This document shows positions 6,535-12,350 of a DNA stretch of 12,350 nucleotides, one piece after another. Where the stretch lies: NCBI GenBank assembly GCA_020845495.1, contig JADLFM010000139.1:1-12350 (forward strand). The letters are read 5' to 3'. The translations under genes and the position numbers were made by a program. The notes below the pieces were generated by a model. The model saw nothing but the letters and a program-made list of their open reading frames with translations, was not told the DNA's origin and searched no databases. Every line of letters begins with the position of its first letter. The first letter of the stretch is position 1. This stretch comes from Chloroflexota bacterium (GTDB lineage Bacteria > Chloroflexota > UBA6077 > JACCZL01).

Positions 6535-7701
6535 CTAGTAGAGCCGCCGCCAAGTGAAGAAGAGCCCTGCCACCACCGAAAGACCGACGAGCCCGCCCCA
6601 CACCGCCACCCTCGCCGTAGCCCTGCCCTTAAACCCTATCCACATGAAGACGGGGAACAGAACACTGGTGTACCTCCCCATCGACATCGGTCCCCCGGCG
6701 ATGTAAGGCACGATGGCGTTGAGCGCGACGAAACATCCATACGCCAGGCCAAGCGATCTCGTCACTGGCCACACGAGCCCAACGGCAACTGCCAGAGCAC
6801 CGAGGTTCACGAGCTCCGGCCACGCCTTGGTGAAGAGCGCCAAGCTACCCTCGGCGGCCCAGACTGTCGCCAAAGCCTGCAGGGGCACGACAGGGTTCTG
6901 AATGCCCCGACCCCACGACTCCTGAACGATCGCCCACATCAGCGGATGGCCAGTTTGGCCATACACGAACGCTGAGTAAGCGACCACACCCAACACCGGC
7001 GCCAGCGCAACGAGTAACGGCCGCAGCGTCATCCCTTCGTGCGCAGTCTCGCCCGGCGATGGACGACGACACCAGTGGCCGATACCTACCGCGACCATCG
7101 CCAGAGGAATGCTCAGCAGCCAGCCATTAGGCCGGGTGAAGCCTGCCACAAAGGCGAGGATGCCCGCCCAACCAGTAGAGCCACGCTTCAATCGTTCGAA
7201 TGCTCCGACGCACGCCAGAAGAAACAACGACTCCGTGTATGGCAGACTGAAAAAGAGAGAGAAGGGATAACACGCGCAAGCCAAGACAGCGGTTGCAGCC
7301 GCTTCTGGGCGCGCGCTCTCCATCATTGAGAGCCTGAAGAGAAGTGCCGCCGCACCGGCAAAAAGCAGGTTCGACAGGAGTACCCCTGTCCATAGCCACG
7401 CTACCGGGTGGTGACCTGCCCTGACCACCCACGCGGTCGCCCTGTACAGGAGAGGATAGGCTGGGAAGAAGGCGATATTCTGAAACTTATCCAGACGTCC
7501 ATCCCACCGGTACCCCCCATGTGCAACTCCCAGGTACCAGCCGGTGTCCCATCGAGCGGGTAGGTCCAGGAACACGTTCTGCGATGTCGGCGGCGGTGTT
7601 GCGCCTTCGGGGAATCCAAACCAGATGACCGAACCCGCGCCTACCAGGAACAACAGCAGCCTAGTGCCCGCCACGGCGACCGCGAGCCTGCGTCGCGTCA
7701 C
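6535..7701 (-). CDS. PIG-V-like membrane mannosyltransferase
   Basis: Polytopic integral-membrane glycosyltransferase resembling the PIG-V/Gpi18 mannosyltransferase family (GT-C fold), which transfers a sugar from a polyprenyl-phosphate donor on the outer side of the membrane. Visible in the 388-aa protein: ARWDTGWYLGVAHGGY (about 49-64) with the WD acidic pair typical of the first loop, NIAFFPAYPLLYR (75-87), FSLPYTESLFLL (151-162), FTRPNGWLL (188-196) and GPMSMGRYTSVLFP (337-350), plus roughly ten hydrophobic segments. I chose GTG 7701 because GGAGG sits 6 nt upstream and the first membrane segment follows directly; GTG 7761 would add 20 residues but lacks a ribosome binding site. The acceptor is unknown. 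It follows the beta-helix gene across a strong hairpin, so it may have its own promoter. Confidence 0.8.
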   Translation of the reverse strand: MTRRRLAVAVAGTRLLLFLVGAGSVIWFGFPEGATPPPTSQNVFLDLPARWDTGWYLGVAHGGYRWDGRLDKFQNIAFFPAYPLLYRATAWVVRAGHHPVAWLWTGVLLSNLLFAGAAALLFRLSMMESARPEAAATAVLACACYPFSLFFSLPYTESLFLLACVGAFERLKRGSTGWAGILAFVAGFTRPNGWLLSIPLAMVAVGIGHWCRRPSPGETAHEGMTLRPLLVALAPVLGVVAYSAFVYGQTGHPLMWAIVQESWGRGIQNPVVPLQALATVWAAEGSLALFTKAWPELVNLGALAVAVGLVWPVTRSLGLAYGCFVALNAIVPYIAGGPMSMGRYTSVLFPVFMWIGFKGRATARVAVWGGLVGLSVVAGLFFTWRRLY

Positions 7702-7793
7702 TCTTGCCCTCCACGGGATATACGACACACTTGAGCCCTGAACAGGGGCCGCGCCACTCACCGTAATTTCGACAACCAGAGATGAGTCGATTT

Positions 7794-7805
7794 CTCAACG
7801 TTGAG
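7794..7805. promoter_or_regulatory. 12-bp palindrome upstream of the mannosyltransferase
   Basis: CTCAACGTTGAG is a perfect palindrome about 90 bp upstream of the preferred start of the mannosyltransferase, in the only gap between it and the beta-helix gene. It could be an operator; no promoter hexamers are clear. Confidence 0.3.
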
Positions 7806-7848
7806 TGACGTGCGAGGGTGCGAAGGAGAGGCGCGCAGGGAAGGCCGG

Positions 7849-7880
7849 CGGAGCGGGCGGGCGACGGCCCGCCCGCTCCG
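7849..7880 (-). terminator. Strong 14-bp hairpin after the beta-helix gene
   Basis: CGGAGCGGGCGGGC (7849-7862), a 4-nt loop, then the perfect complement GCCCGCCCGCTCCG (7867-7880). It begins 7 nt after the stop codon of the beta-helix gene. There is no U-tract after it on the minus strand, so it may act as an attenuator or an mRNA-stabilising end rather than a classic terminator. Confidence 0.6.
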
Positions 7881-7887
7881 GCGCGCT

Positions 7888-9000
7888 CTACGGAACACAG
7901 ATGCCGGTGTCGAACGAAGTGATCCCGATCCACCCTCCTTGGAGTGTCAAGGAACCAACGTGTGCACCCACGAAGTAGTCGCCGTAGATCTGGCAACCCG
8001 CATACCCTCGGTTGCCCTGCGACCCGGAGATCGAGTTGCCGGTAAACACGCCTCCGTAGACGCCCTCCACCAGGACATTCATCACCGCGCCAGACACCGC
8101 ATTGTCTTCCACGGTTCCGACGTGTGAGGTGTCGTGATTGCCGTTCCAGGGATGGGCCCCAAGGACGAGGCCGAACGACAGGAGGTTGTACCCTGCCTGC
8201 ACGGAGTTGTTCGAGATGCTGCTGCCCGACAGATTCGCGTTATTCCCGCCCACCTGCATGCCCGCAAACCCGAACTGATTGCTGTGCTGGACGGTGTTGA
8301 ACCGCACGGTGCAGTACGTGCCAGTGCCGACGATCAGGTCGACGTCAGTGTTGTCGACGAAGTAATTGTTCCAGATTGTGCCGCCCTCGCAGCGGAGCGC
8401 AGTCAAGCCGTCCGCGAACGTGAAGGGGTAATACTGACCATCAGCGAAACCGTTGGCGGTGAACACGCTGTCGTAGATGTAGTAGTCGGACCCGTTCACC
8501 TCAAGCGCGGAGCCGCAGAGGGCCTGTGTACTCTCGACGTACCGAATCACGAAGCCGCTGCCCTTGACGATGAGGTTACTGCCGCCGGGGTTGTAGCTAC
8601 CATTGCAGGTCCATGCGTTGTTTCGGTAGAACCGATTCCCATCGAACGTCATATGGGAGATCTCCCAGTTGTTCGGGGTCGGGTCTGCCGTAGCAAGAAT
8701 GGGGGTGTTCCAGGAAGCGTTGCCCATGATATCGGGGTGAGCGACCAGCCGCGGTCTCGCGGGCGGCGCCGAAGAGGTGAAGACGGTTCCAGAGACGCGT
8801 AGCCTCAGCCCGAGTCGGATGTTGTAGACCCCCGGCGCCAGGCTTACGAGTCCGCCGCCATTGAGGCACGCCTGTATCACCGCGTCGTCCTCGATGCCGT
8901 CGTCTGGAATTGCCGGGCAGGTCTGCGCGTTGGCGGGTCCCGCAAGAGACAGAAGTGCAAGCAGCATTGCGGCGGGAGCGACAGTTCGGACTTCTGACAT
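7888..9000 (-). CDS. Secreted right-handed parallel beta-helix protein (pectate-lyase-like fold)
   Basis: Predicted exported protein of 370 aa. A Sec signal peptide is clear: MSEVRTVAPAAMLLALLSLA then GPANA, with cleavage likely before QT. The mature N-terminus, IPDDGIEDDAVIQACLNGGG then VSLAPGVYNI, is the usual entry strand of the pectate lyase superfamily (in the family, DGxxDDTxAIQxAI...GGGxVxLPxGxY). The rest is a run of short asparagine- and glycine-rich beta coils (YIYDSVFTANGFADG, TIWNNYFVDNTDVDLIVG, SISNNSVQAGYNL, GVFTGNSISGSQGNRG). Such folds bind or cleave polysaccharide or act as surface structure; I see no motif that settles enzyme or substrate. ATG 9000 is chosen because AAGGAGG lies 6 nt upstream and the signal peptide starts here; an upstream in-frame start at 9069 would hide it. 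Confidence 0.82.
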   Translation of the reverse strand: MSEVRTVAPAAMLLALLSLAGPANAQTCPAIPDDGIEDDAVIQACLNGGGLVSLAPGVYNIRLGLRLRVSGTVFTSSAPPARPRLVAHPDIMGNASWNTPILATADPTPNNWEISHMTFDGNRFYRNNAWTCNGSYNPGGSNLIVKGSGFVIRYVESTQALCGSALEVNGSDYYIYDSVFTANGFADGQYYPFTFADGLTALRCEGGTIWNNYFVDNTDVDLIVGTGTYCTVRFNTVQHSNQFGFAGMQVGGNNANLSGSSISNNSVQAGYNLLSFGLVLGAHPWNGNHDTSHVGTVEDNAVSGAVMNVLVEGVYGGVFTGNSISGSQGNRGYAGCQIYGDYFVGAHVGSLTLQGGWIGITSFDTGICVP

Positions 9001-9023
9001 GAGTGGCCTCCTTCCGAGGAAGA

Positions 9024-9033
9024 CGTCCGGACG
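9024..9033. promoter_or_regulatory. 10-bp palindrome in the leader of the beta-helix gene
   Basis: CGTCCGGACG is a perfect palindrome 24 nt upstream of ATG 9000, in the 82-bp gap after the response regulator stop. It could be a binding site for the adjacent regulator, but GC-rich palindromes of this size also occur by chance. Confidence 0.25.
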
Positions 9034-9082
9034 CGCAGATAGCCTCGCGCGGAGCTGCGGGTTCCGCAAGGGGAAACACTGA

Positions 9083-10147
9083 TCAGTTGTTGGCAGCTCT
9101 CTTAACCGATTCTGCTGCCCTACCGTGACGGACGAGTTGCCTGAAGCAGCGAGGACCCGTGCCGAACACGCGCCGGAAATCGCGGGTGTACTGCGCTGGA
9201 TGCTCGTATCCGATCGAATATGCGATCTGGCTGATCCGCTCGTCTCCCCACGCGAGTGCGGGAATAGTAGGTCGCACGCGGAGTGCCGTGCGCAAGGTCG
9301 GGTATGAGAGCGATGTCTGCCGCCTCAGTTCAAGCCAACTCGCTCTCCCGTGCATAGCGAGTATGGAGGCCAGTTCTTCCTGTCGAGGCAGGCGCCCAGC
9401 CTTCAACTCATCTGTGAGGACCGTTGAGAATCGTTCGATATCTACGCCCGGCAGAGTTGGCGTCTGGGTTCTTCGGTTGCTCTCGCGCTCGAACGGTTCC
9501 TGGTCCAAGCGGGCTCTTCGAAACGCCATCGTCAGCGCGAAGAAGCTGCGGGCTGGGATGGCCGGATCTGAGAGGAGCACAGCGAGGCCTGCTGCCACAG
9601 CGTGTTGTTCCAAGGACGGAGGGCGCGTCGCAGATGACGCCTTGGGAATTGAGGGCGCTGCGCGCGGCCTGTGCACCTGTCTCAAGGAGAGTATCAGCGG
9701 AACAAGCTCGCTGTCGGAGATCGGTTTCTCCTTGAAGTCCGCTGCGCCGAGCTTCAACGCCGCTGCGCAGGTCGCGACGTCACCGTATCCAGTCAAGATG
9801 ACGACGGGGTCTTGGACGCCTCCGTTCATGAGAGCGGCGAGTGTTGCCGTGCCGCACATGTCCGGCAGCCTGAGATCTAGCAGAATCGCGTCGAACCTCC
9901 TGCTGGTCGCTAACCGGATTCCGTCGCGGCCGGTGCCCACAACTTCCGCCGAAATACCGTCCAGCCGCATGATGAGGAGCAGGGGATCGTCGGGGCGCAC
10001 TTCATCGTCGATCCACAGAACCTCGACGTTGACGCTCGCTTCCGGGCACCGGCCGTCGGATTCAAGGGGACGCTGAGCAGTTAGATAGTTTCGGTTCAGC
10101 TGGCTGTCGGGGGAGCGCCAGGAGAGGCAGGCATCGGCGGAGTTCAT
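9083..10147 (-). CDS. Response regulator, REC domain plus AraC-type DNA-binding domain
   Basis: Two-component transcription regulator of 354 aa. The receiver domain covers about 40-160: acidic pocket VLWIDDE (D47, D48), phosphoacceptor ILLDLRLPDM (D91), switch threonine VILTGYGD (T119) and FKEKPIS (K141), all present. A linker (about 160-260) of unknown type follows. The C-terminal AraC/XylS region shows ERISQIAYSIGYEHPAQYTRDFRRVFGTGPRCFRQL in two adjoining pieces (303-338), the typical second helix-turn-helix; the first, around ELRRQTSLSYPTLRTAL, is more divergent. ATG 10147 is chosen: GGAGG lies 4 nt upstream, and the ATG overlaps the stop of the 60-aa ORF as ATGA, so the two are translationally coupled. 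No histidine kinase is in view. The nearest target candidates are the beta-helix gene 82 bp downstream and the regulator's own operon; this is inference. Confidence 0.88.
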   Translation of the reverse strand: MNSADACLSWRSPDSQLNRNYLTAQRPLESDGRCPEASVNVEVLWIDDEVRPDDPLLLIMRLDGISAEVVGTGRDGIRLATSRRFDAILLDLRLPDMCGTATLAALMNGGVQDPVVILTGYGDVATCAAALKLGAADFKEKPISDSELVPLILSLRQVHRPRAAPSIPKASSATRPPSLEQHAVAAGLAVLLSDPAIPARSFFALTMAFRRARLDQEPFERESNRRTQTPTLPGVDIERFSTVLTDELKAGRLPRQEELASILAMHGRASWLELRRQTSLSYPTLRTALRVRPTIPALAWGDERISQIAYSIGYEHPAQYTRDFRRVFGTGPRCFRQLVRHGRAAESVKRAANN

Positions 10148-10326
10148 AGTTCCTCCCGAAACTCGTCGATGCTGGGAAGCGCACCACATTCTACTGCCTT
10201 CATGGCGGCAAGCAACTGGCTGTGAAGACCGCATCTCAGCCGATTGTGGTCTTGCGCTTCCTTGGTGGTAGGCTCCAACCTGCGCCCCTCCATGTCCGTC
10301 CCGTGCCACGTGTAGTACTTCGCCAC
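10144..10326 (-). CDS. Small ORF coupled to the response regulator (60 aa)
   Basis: A 60-aa frame from GTG 10326 (MAKYYTWHGTDMEGRRLEP) ending ALPSIDEFREEL, whose TGA overlaps the response regulator ATG. I do not recognise a family. The C-terminal half (HNRLRCGLHSQLLAAMKAVE) looks helical; there is no signal peptide or membrane segment. The tight ATGA overlap and the regulator's good ribosome binding site inside its last codons argue for real translation. ATG at codon 12 is an alternative start, since GTG 10326 has only a weak purine-rich upstream. Only 11 bp separate it from the IS110 end, so its native promoter or leader has been displaced. A role as a partner or antagonist of the regulator is possible but unproven. 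Confidence 0.55.
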   Translation of the reverse strand: MAKYYTWHGTDMEGRRLEPTTKEAQDHNRLRCGLHSQLLAAMKAVECGALPSIDEFREEL

Positions 10327-10337
10327 GGGTAGTCAGC

Positions 10338-10348
10338 ATGGAACGACC
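10338..10348 (+). repeat. IS1111-type left inverted repeat
   Basis: ATGGAACGACC; perfect inverted match to 11896-11906. Confidence 0.75.
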
Positions 10349-10428
10349 GGCTCCGAGTCGCAGCATCGTGGGTTACGCTGCGAGTTGGAGAACCCGAACG
10401 CAGAGCCACATGCGAACAGGAGCCGGTC
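10345..10428 (+). promoter_or_regulatory. Nested inverted repeats that mask the transposase ribosome binding site
   Basis: GACCGGCTCC (10345-10354) pairs perfectly with GGAGCCGGTC (10419-10428), which contains the AGGAG-type ribosome binding site and abuts ATG 10429. Inside it TCGCAGC (10358-10364) pairs with GCTGCGA (10377-10383). An RNA starting outside the element would carry both arms and hide the start; one starting inside would lack the left arm. Confidence 0.6.
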
Positions 10429-11553
10429 ATGAGCAAGGTACGATTTGTGGGTCTGGATGTCCATGCCGAGACGATTGCGGTGGCCGTCGCCGAACCGGAC
10501 GGTGACGTACGTGCACTGGGCATGATTCCCAACCGGCCGGAGTCGATTCGCAAGCTGCTGAAGAAACTGGGGCCACCCGACGATCTGCGCGTCTGCTACG
10601 AAGCGGGGCCGACCGGCTATGTGATCTACTGGCAGTTGACGGGGCTCGGCGTCCGGTGCGAGGTCGTGGCGCCGACGCTGGTGCCGGTCAAGGCGGGCGA
10701 TCGCGTGAAGACCGATCGACGCGACGCGCAGAAGCTGGCCCGAAGTTACCGGGCCGGCGACTTGACGCCGGTGTGGGTCCCGGATGCGGCGCACGAGGCC
10801 TTGCGCGACCTGGTGCGGGCCCGCGAAGCGGGAAAGAAGGATCAACTCCGCGCGCGACACCGCTTGGGCAAGTTCTTGTTGCGCCACGGACGGCGGCCGC
10901 CCCTCGGGACTCGGGCGTGGACCCACCGGTATCTGCTGTGGGTGAAGCGAGACGTGCACTTCGAGCACGCGGCACAAGGGGCCACGTTCCTGGACTACCT
11001 CCACGAGGTGGAGCACGCGGCCGACCGAATCGTACGCCTGGAAGCGGCGCTTGACCGCGCCGTCACCACGGCCCCGCCCGCCATGCGGGCCGTGATCGAG
11101 GCCCTGCAGGCGTTGCGGGGCATCGCCCTGGTCTCGGCGGTGACGATCGTCGCGGAAGTCGGGGAGCTCTCGCGCTTCGCGGTGGCCCCGCAATTGATGG
11201 GTTACAGCGGCCTGGGCGCACGGGAGCACTCCAGCGGAGAGCGGACGCGGCGGGGTGGGATCGGCAACGCGCACCTCCGGCGCGTCGTCGTGGAGGCCGC
11301 ATGGGCCTACCGCCATCGGCCGGCCGTGGGCGGGGCCCTGCGCAAACGACAGGCGACCCTCAGCGAGGAGGTGAAGGCCATCGCCTGGAAAGCCCAGCAC
11401 CGGCTGCACGGCCGAACTCGTCGCCTCCTGGGGCGCGGCAAGTCCGCGCAACAAGTGGTGACAGCGGTGGCGCGCGAGCTGCTGGGCTTCATCTGGGCGA
11501 TCGGGGTTATCACGGAAACCGAACAGCGGACGCAGCCTGCGACCGCGGCGTAG
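10429..11553 (+). CDS. IS110-family transposase (DEDD recombinase)
   Basis: RuvC-like DEDD recombinase of 374 aa that moves the IS, guided in this family by a bridge RNA. The N-terminal domain holds VRFVGLDVHAETIAVAV (D10), RVCYEAGPTGYV (E58) and VKTDRRDAQKLA (D96, D99), completing the DEDD set. A coiled, Arg-rich linker follows (about 120-220). The C-terminal Transposase_20 domain has LRGIALVSAVTIVAEVG, YSGLGAREHSSGERTRRG with the serine pair at about 268-269 that includes the nucleophile, and GNAHLRRVVVEAAW. Frame and catalytic residues are intact and the length is slightly above average for IS110 transposases. AGGAG lies 6 nt upstream of ATG 10429. This copy looks able to transpose. Confidence 0.95.
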   Translation: MSKVRFVGLDVHAETIAVAVAEPDGDVRALGMIPNRPESIRKLLKKLGPPDDLRVCYEAGPTGYVIYWQLTGLGVRCEVVAPTLVPVKAGDRVKTDRRDAQKLARSYRAGDLTPVWVPDAAHEALRDLVRAREAGKKDQLRARHRLGKFLLRHGRRPPLGTRAWTHRYLLWVKRDVHFEHAAQGATFLDYLHEVEHAADRIVRLEAALDRAVTTAPPAMRAVIEALQALRGIALVSAVTIVAEVGELSRFAVAPQLMGYSGLGAREHSSGERTRRGGIGNAHLRRVVVEAAWAYRHRPAVGGALRKRQATLSEEVKAIAWKAQHRLHGRTRRLLGRGKSAQQVVTAVARELLGFIWAIGVITETEQRTQPATAA

Positions 11554-11895
11554 GCGACCAGAACGGAGACGTCGCATCGGTGGCGGCCGAGAGGCACACG
11601 GAAAGGAGAATCCTCGAAAGCCCTATGCGGTAGGCCTTTGCGCCGAACCCGCGCGGTTAGTCCGAGGTGGCTCCCGACGGATCACGATTATGCGTGTTCC
11701 GACCCGCGAATATCAGAGTGATCAACCGTCGCGCTCGCCCTCTCGACCGCCACCGATGCGACATGCCTCGCGTCCCGGCCGCCTGCGCGGGCCCCGCCCT
11801 TGGTGGGGGGCCTGCTCGGCGGCCTCGACACCGTCAATGATGCGAAGAACAGCGACGAAGATCGTGCCGATTCGCCCGACACACTGACTTGACAG
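11554..11895 (+). ncRNA. Candidate bridge-RNA region in the IS110 right end
   Basis: About 340 bp between the transposase stop and the right inverted repeat with no supportable gene. In IS1111-group elements the guide (bridge) RNA is encoded in such a 3' region. Possible stems include AGGA/TCCT at 11614-11624, GCC-TA/TAGGC around 11630-11645 and the long hairpin at 11777-11824. I cannot assign target- and donor-binding loops by eye. Confidence 0.35.
11777..11824 (+). repeat. Two-tier hairpin in the IS110 right end
   Basis: GGCCGCC (11777-11783) pairs perfectly with GGCGGCC (11818-11824); after a small symmetric internal loop, GGCCCC (11790-11795) pairs with GGGGCC (11807-11812). It may be part of a structured RNA or terminate transposase transcription, although no U-tract follows. 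Confidence 0.5.
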
Positions 11896-11906
11896 GGTCG
11901 TTCCAT
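11896..11906 (-). repeat. IS1111-type right inverted repeat
   Basis: GGTCGTTCCAT; perfect inverted match to 10338-10348. Confidence 0.75.
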
Positions 11907-11907
11907 A

Positions 11908-12350
11908 TCAGTGTTCTTGCTCAACGTGGTTCTGGTTCAACAGCCCGGAGTCCCTGACGAGCGCCTTCCCGCGCACGCATCGATGACCTCGCCAGGCCGG
12001 AGACGGCCGGTCGAGAGCATCCTTCGCCAGGTTGCTGAGAAGCCCGATGCTGTTCCTCTCGATGTAGCCGCGCAGGCTGTCTGGCCCCGGAGCGTCGTCA
12101 ACGGCAAGCCACAGGACCGACATCGCCCCGATCAGCGAGGTAACGTCGCGTTCGAGGGCGTGCTCGAGTCCTCTGACCTCGCGAGAGGCATTGCTCCCGA
12201 CACCCCACGTAGAGACGGTTGCCGCCTCCGGAAGCGTCGACCCCACCAACAGCCTGAAGATTGAACCGCGATGGTTCCCTCCCCCCGAAGCCTGCTGTCC
12301 CCTGTGCTGCGAAAGCCGGTTCCACAGTGTCGTCGAGGAACCTGACGTCA
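11908..12350 (-). CDS. GIY-YIG-like nuclease-fold protein (COG3680-like), C-terminal part, continues past right edge
   Basis: 146 codons of the 3' end of a gene that enters from the right edge. The frame reads SSTTLWNRLSQHRG, then GGGNHRGSIFRLLVG, LERDVTSLIGAMSVLWLAVDD, PGPDSLRGYIERNSIGLLSN and PSPAWRGHRCVRG, ending LLNQNHVEQEH. In the GIY-YIG superfamily the Arg in LWxRLxxHRG and the Glu in LRGxIERNxIxLLSN fit the catalytic Arg and metal-binding Glu; the GIY and YIG strands would lie beyond the window. From memory, relatives continue some 20-30 residues past NxNHV, so the C-terminus is short. The TGA stop coincides with the TCAG flank of the IS110 element, but joining the flanks without the IS keeps the same stop, so the IS did not create it. 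Cellular role unknown. Confidence 0.6.
   Translation of the reverse strand, partial: TSGSSTTLWNRLSQHRGQQASGGGNHRGSIFRLLVGSTLPEAATVSTWGVGSNASREVRGLEHALERDVTSLIGAMSVLWLAVDDAPGPDSLRGYIERNSIGLLSNLAKDALDRPSPAWRGHRCVRGKALVRDSGLLNQNHVEQEH

Larger units (their letters stand above)
10337..11907 (+). mobile_element. IS110-family element, IS1111-type
   Basis: About 1570 bp with one DEDD recombinase gene, a short left end (~90 bp) and a long right end (~350 bp). Perfect 11-bp subterminal inverted repeats (10338-10348 and 11896-11906) begin ATGGA; short subterminal repeats are a mark of the IS1111 group rather than classic IS110. TCAG lies one base outside each repeat (10333-10336, 11908-11911), so target and element share or duplicate 4 bp. 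Exact edges are within a base or two. Confidence 0.78.

Noticed and set aside
10333..11577. 414-codon open frame on the minus strand
   Set aside because: Exactly antisense to the IS110 transposase; it reflects high GC and codon-position bias and has no recognisable domain.
11688..11924. Minus-strand 78-codon frame as the missing C-terminus of the GIY-YIG-like protein
   Set aside because: It crosses the IS110 inverted repeat and shows none of the expected residues, so it is element sequence.
1..12350. CRISPR array, tRNA or rRNA genes
   Set aside because: No regularly spaced direct repeats and no cloverleaf or rRNA-like stretch were seen on either strand.

Overview
The window is GC-rich bacterial DNA, probably from a soil or environmental genome. 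Nothing in it (no rRNA, tRNA or housekeeping gene) fixes the phylum. It is an accessory region: five mobile-element families, several of them decayed, lie beside a short minus-strand block of host genes.

Layout. (1) 1-853, minus strand: a 62-aa small ORF followed by a broken large serine recombinase. The recombinase runs off the left edge, lacks most of its catalytic domain and carries a frameshift. (2) 854-1531: no gene I can support. (3) 1540-2581: a structurally complete IS1595-family insertion sequence with perfect 24-bp terminal repeats and a perfect 8-bp target duplication (AGCCCCCC). Its transposase is frameshifted at or near a run of six G. (4) 2590-2910: non-coding, with three copies of GTTGTCTA. 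(5) about 2911-4509, minus strand: the 3' part of an IS21-family element, with terminal repeats, an intact istB and only the last ~200 codons of istA. (6) about 4510-6407, minus strand: a group II intron with its reverse transcriptase/maturase, joined at its 3' end to the istA fragment. No istA 5' exon lies upstream of the intron, so this junction is chimeric.

(7) 6535-10326, minus strand, is the host block. In transcription order it holds a 60-aa ORF, a REC-AraC response regulator coupled to it by an ATGA overlap, a secreted right-handed beta-helix protein, a strong hairpin, and a PIG-V-like membrane mannosyltransferase. The regulator is an orphan here (no kinase in view). It may control the secreted and envelope genes beside it, but that is inference from position only.

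(8) about 10337-11907: an IS110-family element of IS1111 type on the plus strand. It has 11-bp subterminal inverted repeats, a DEDD/Transposase_20 recombinase and a ~350-bp structured 3' end that could encode a bridge RNA. A 10-bp inverted repeat hides the recombinase ribosome binding site. It is flanked by TCAG on both sides. (9) 11908-12350, minus strand: the C-terminal part of a GIY-YIG-like (COG3680-like) protein that continues past the right edge. Removing the IS110 element puts this gene 6 nt upstream of the 60-aa ORF, so they were probably one operon before the insertion.
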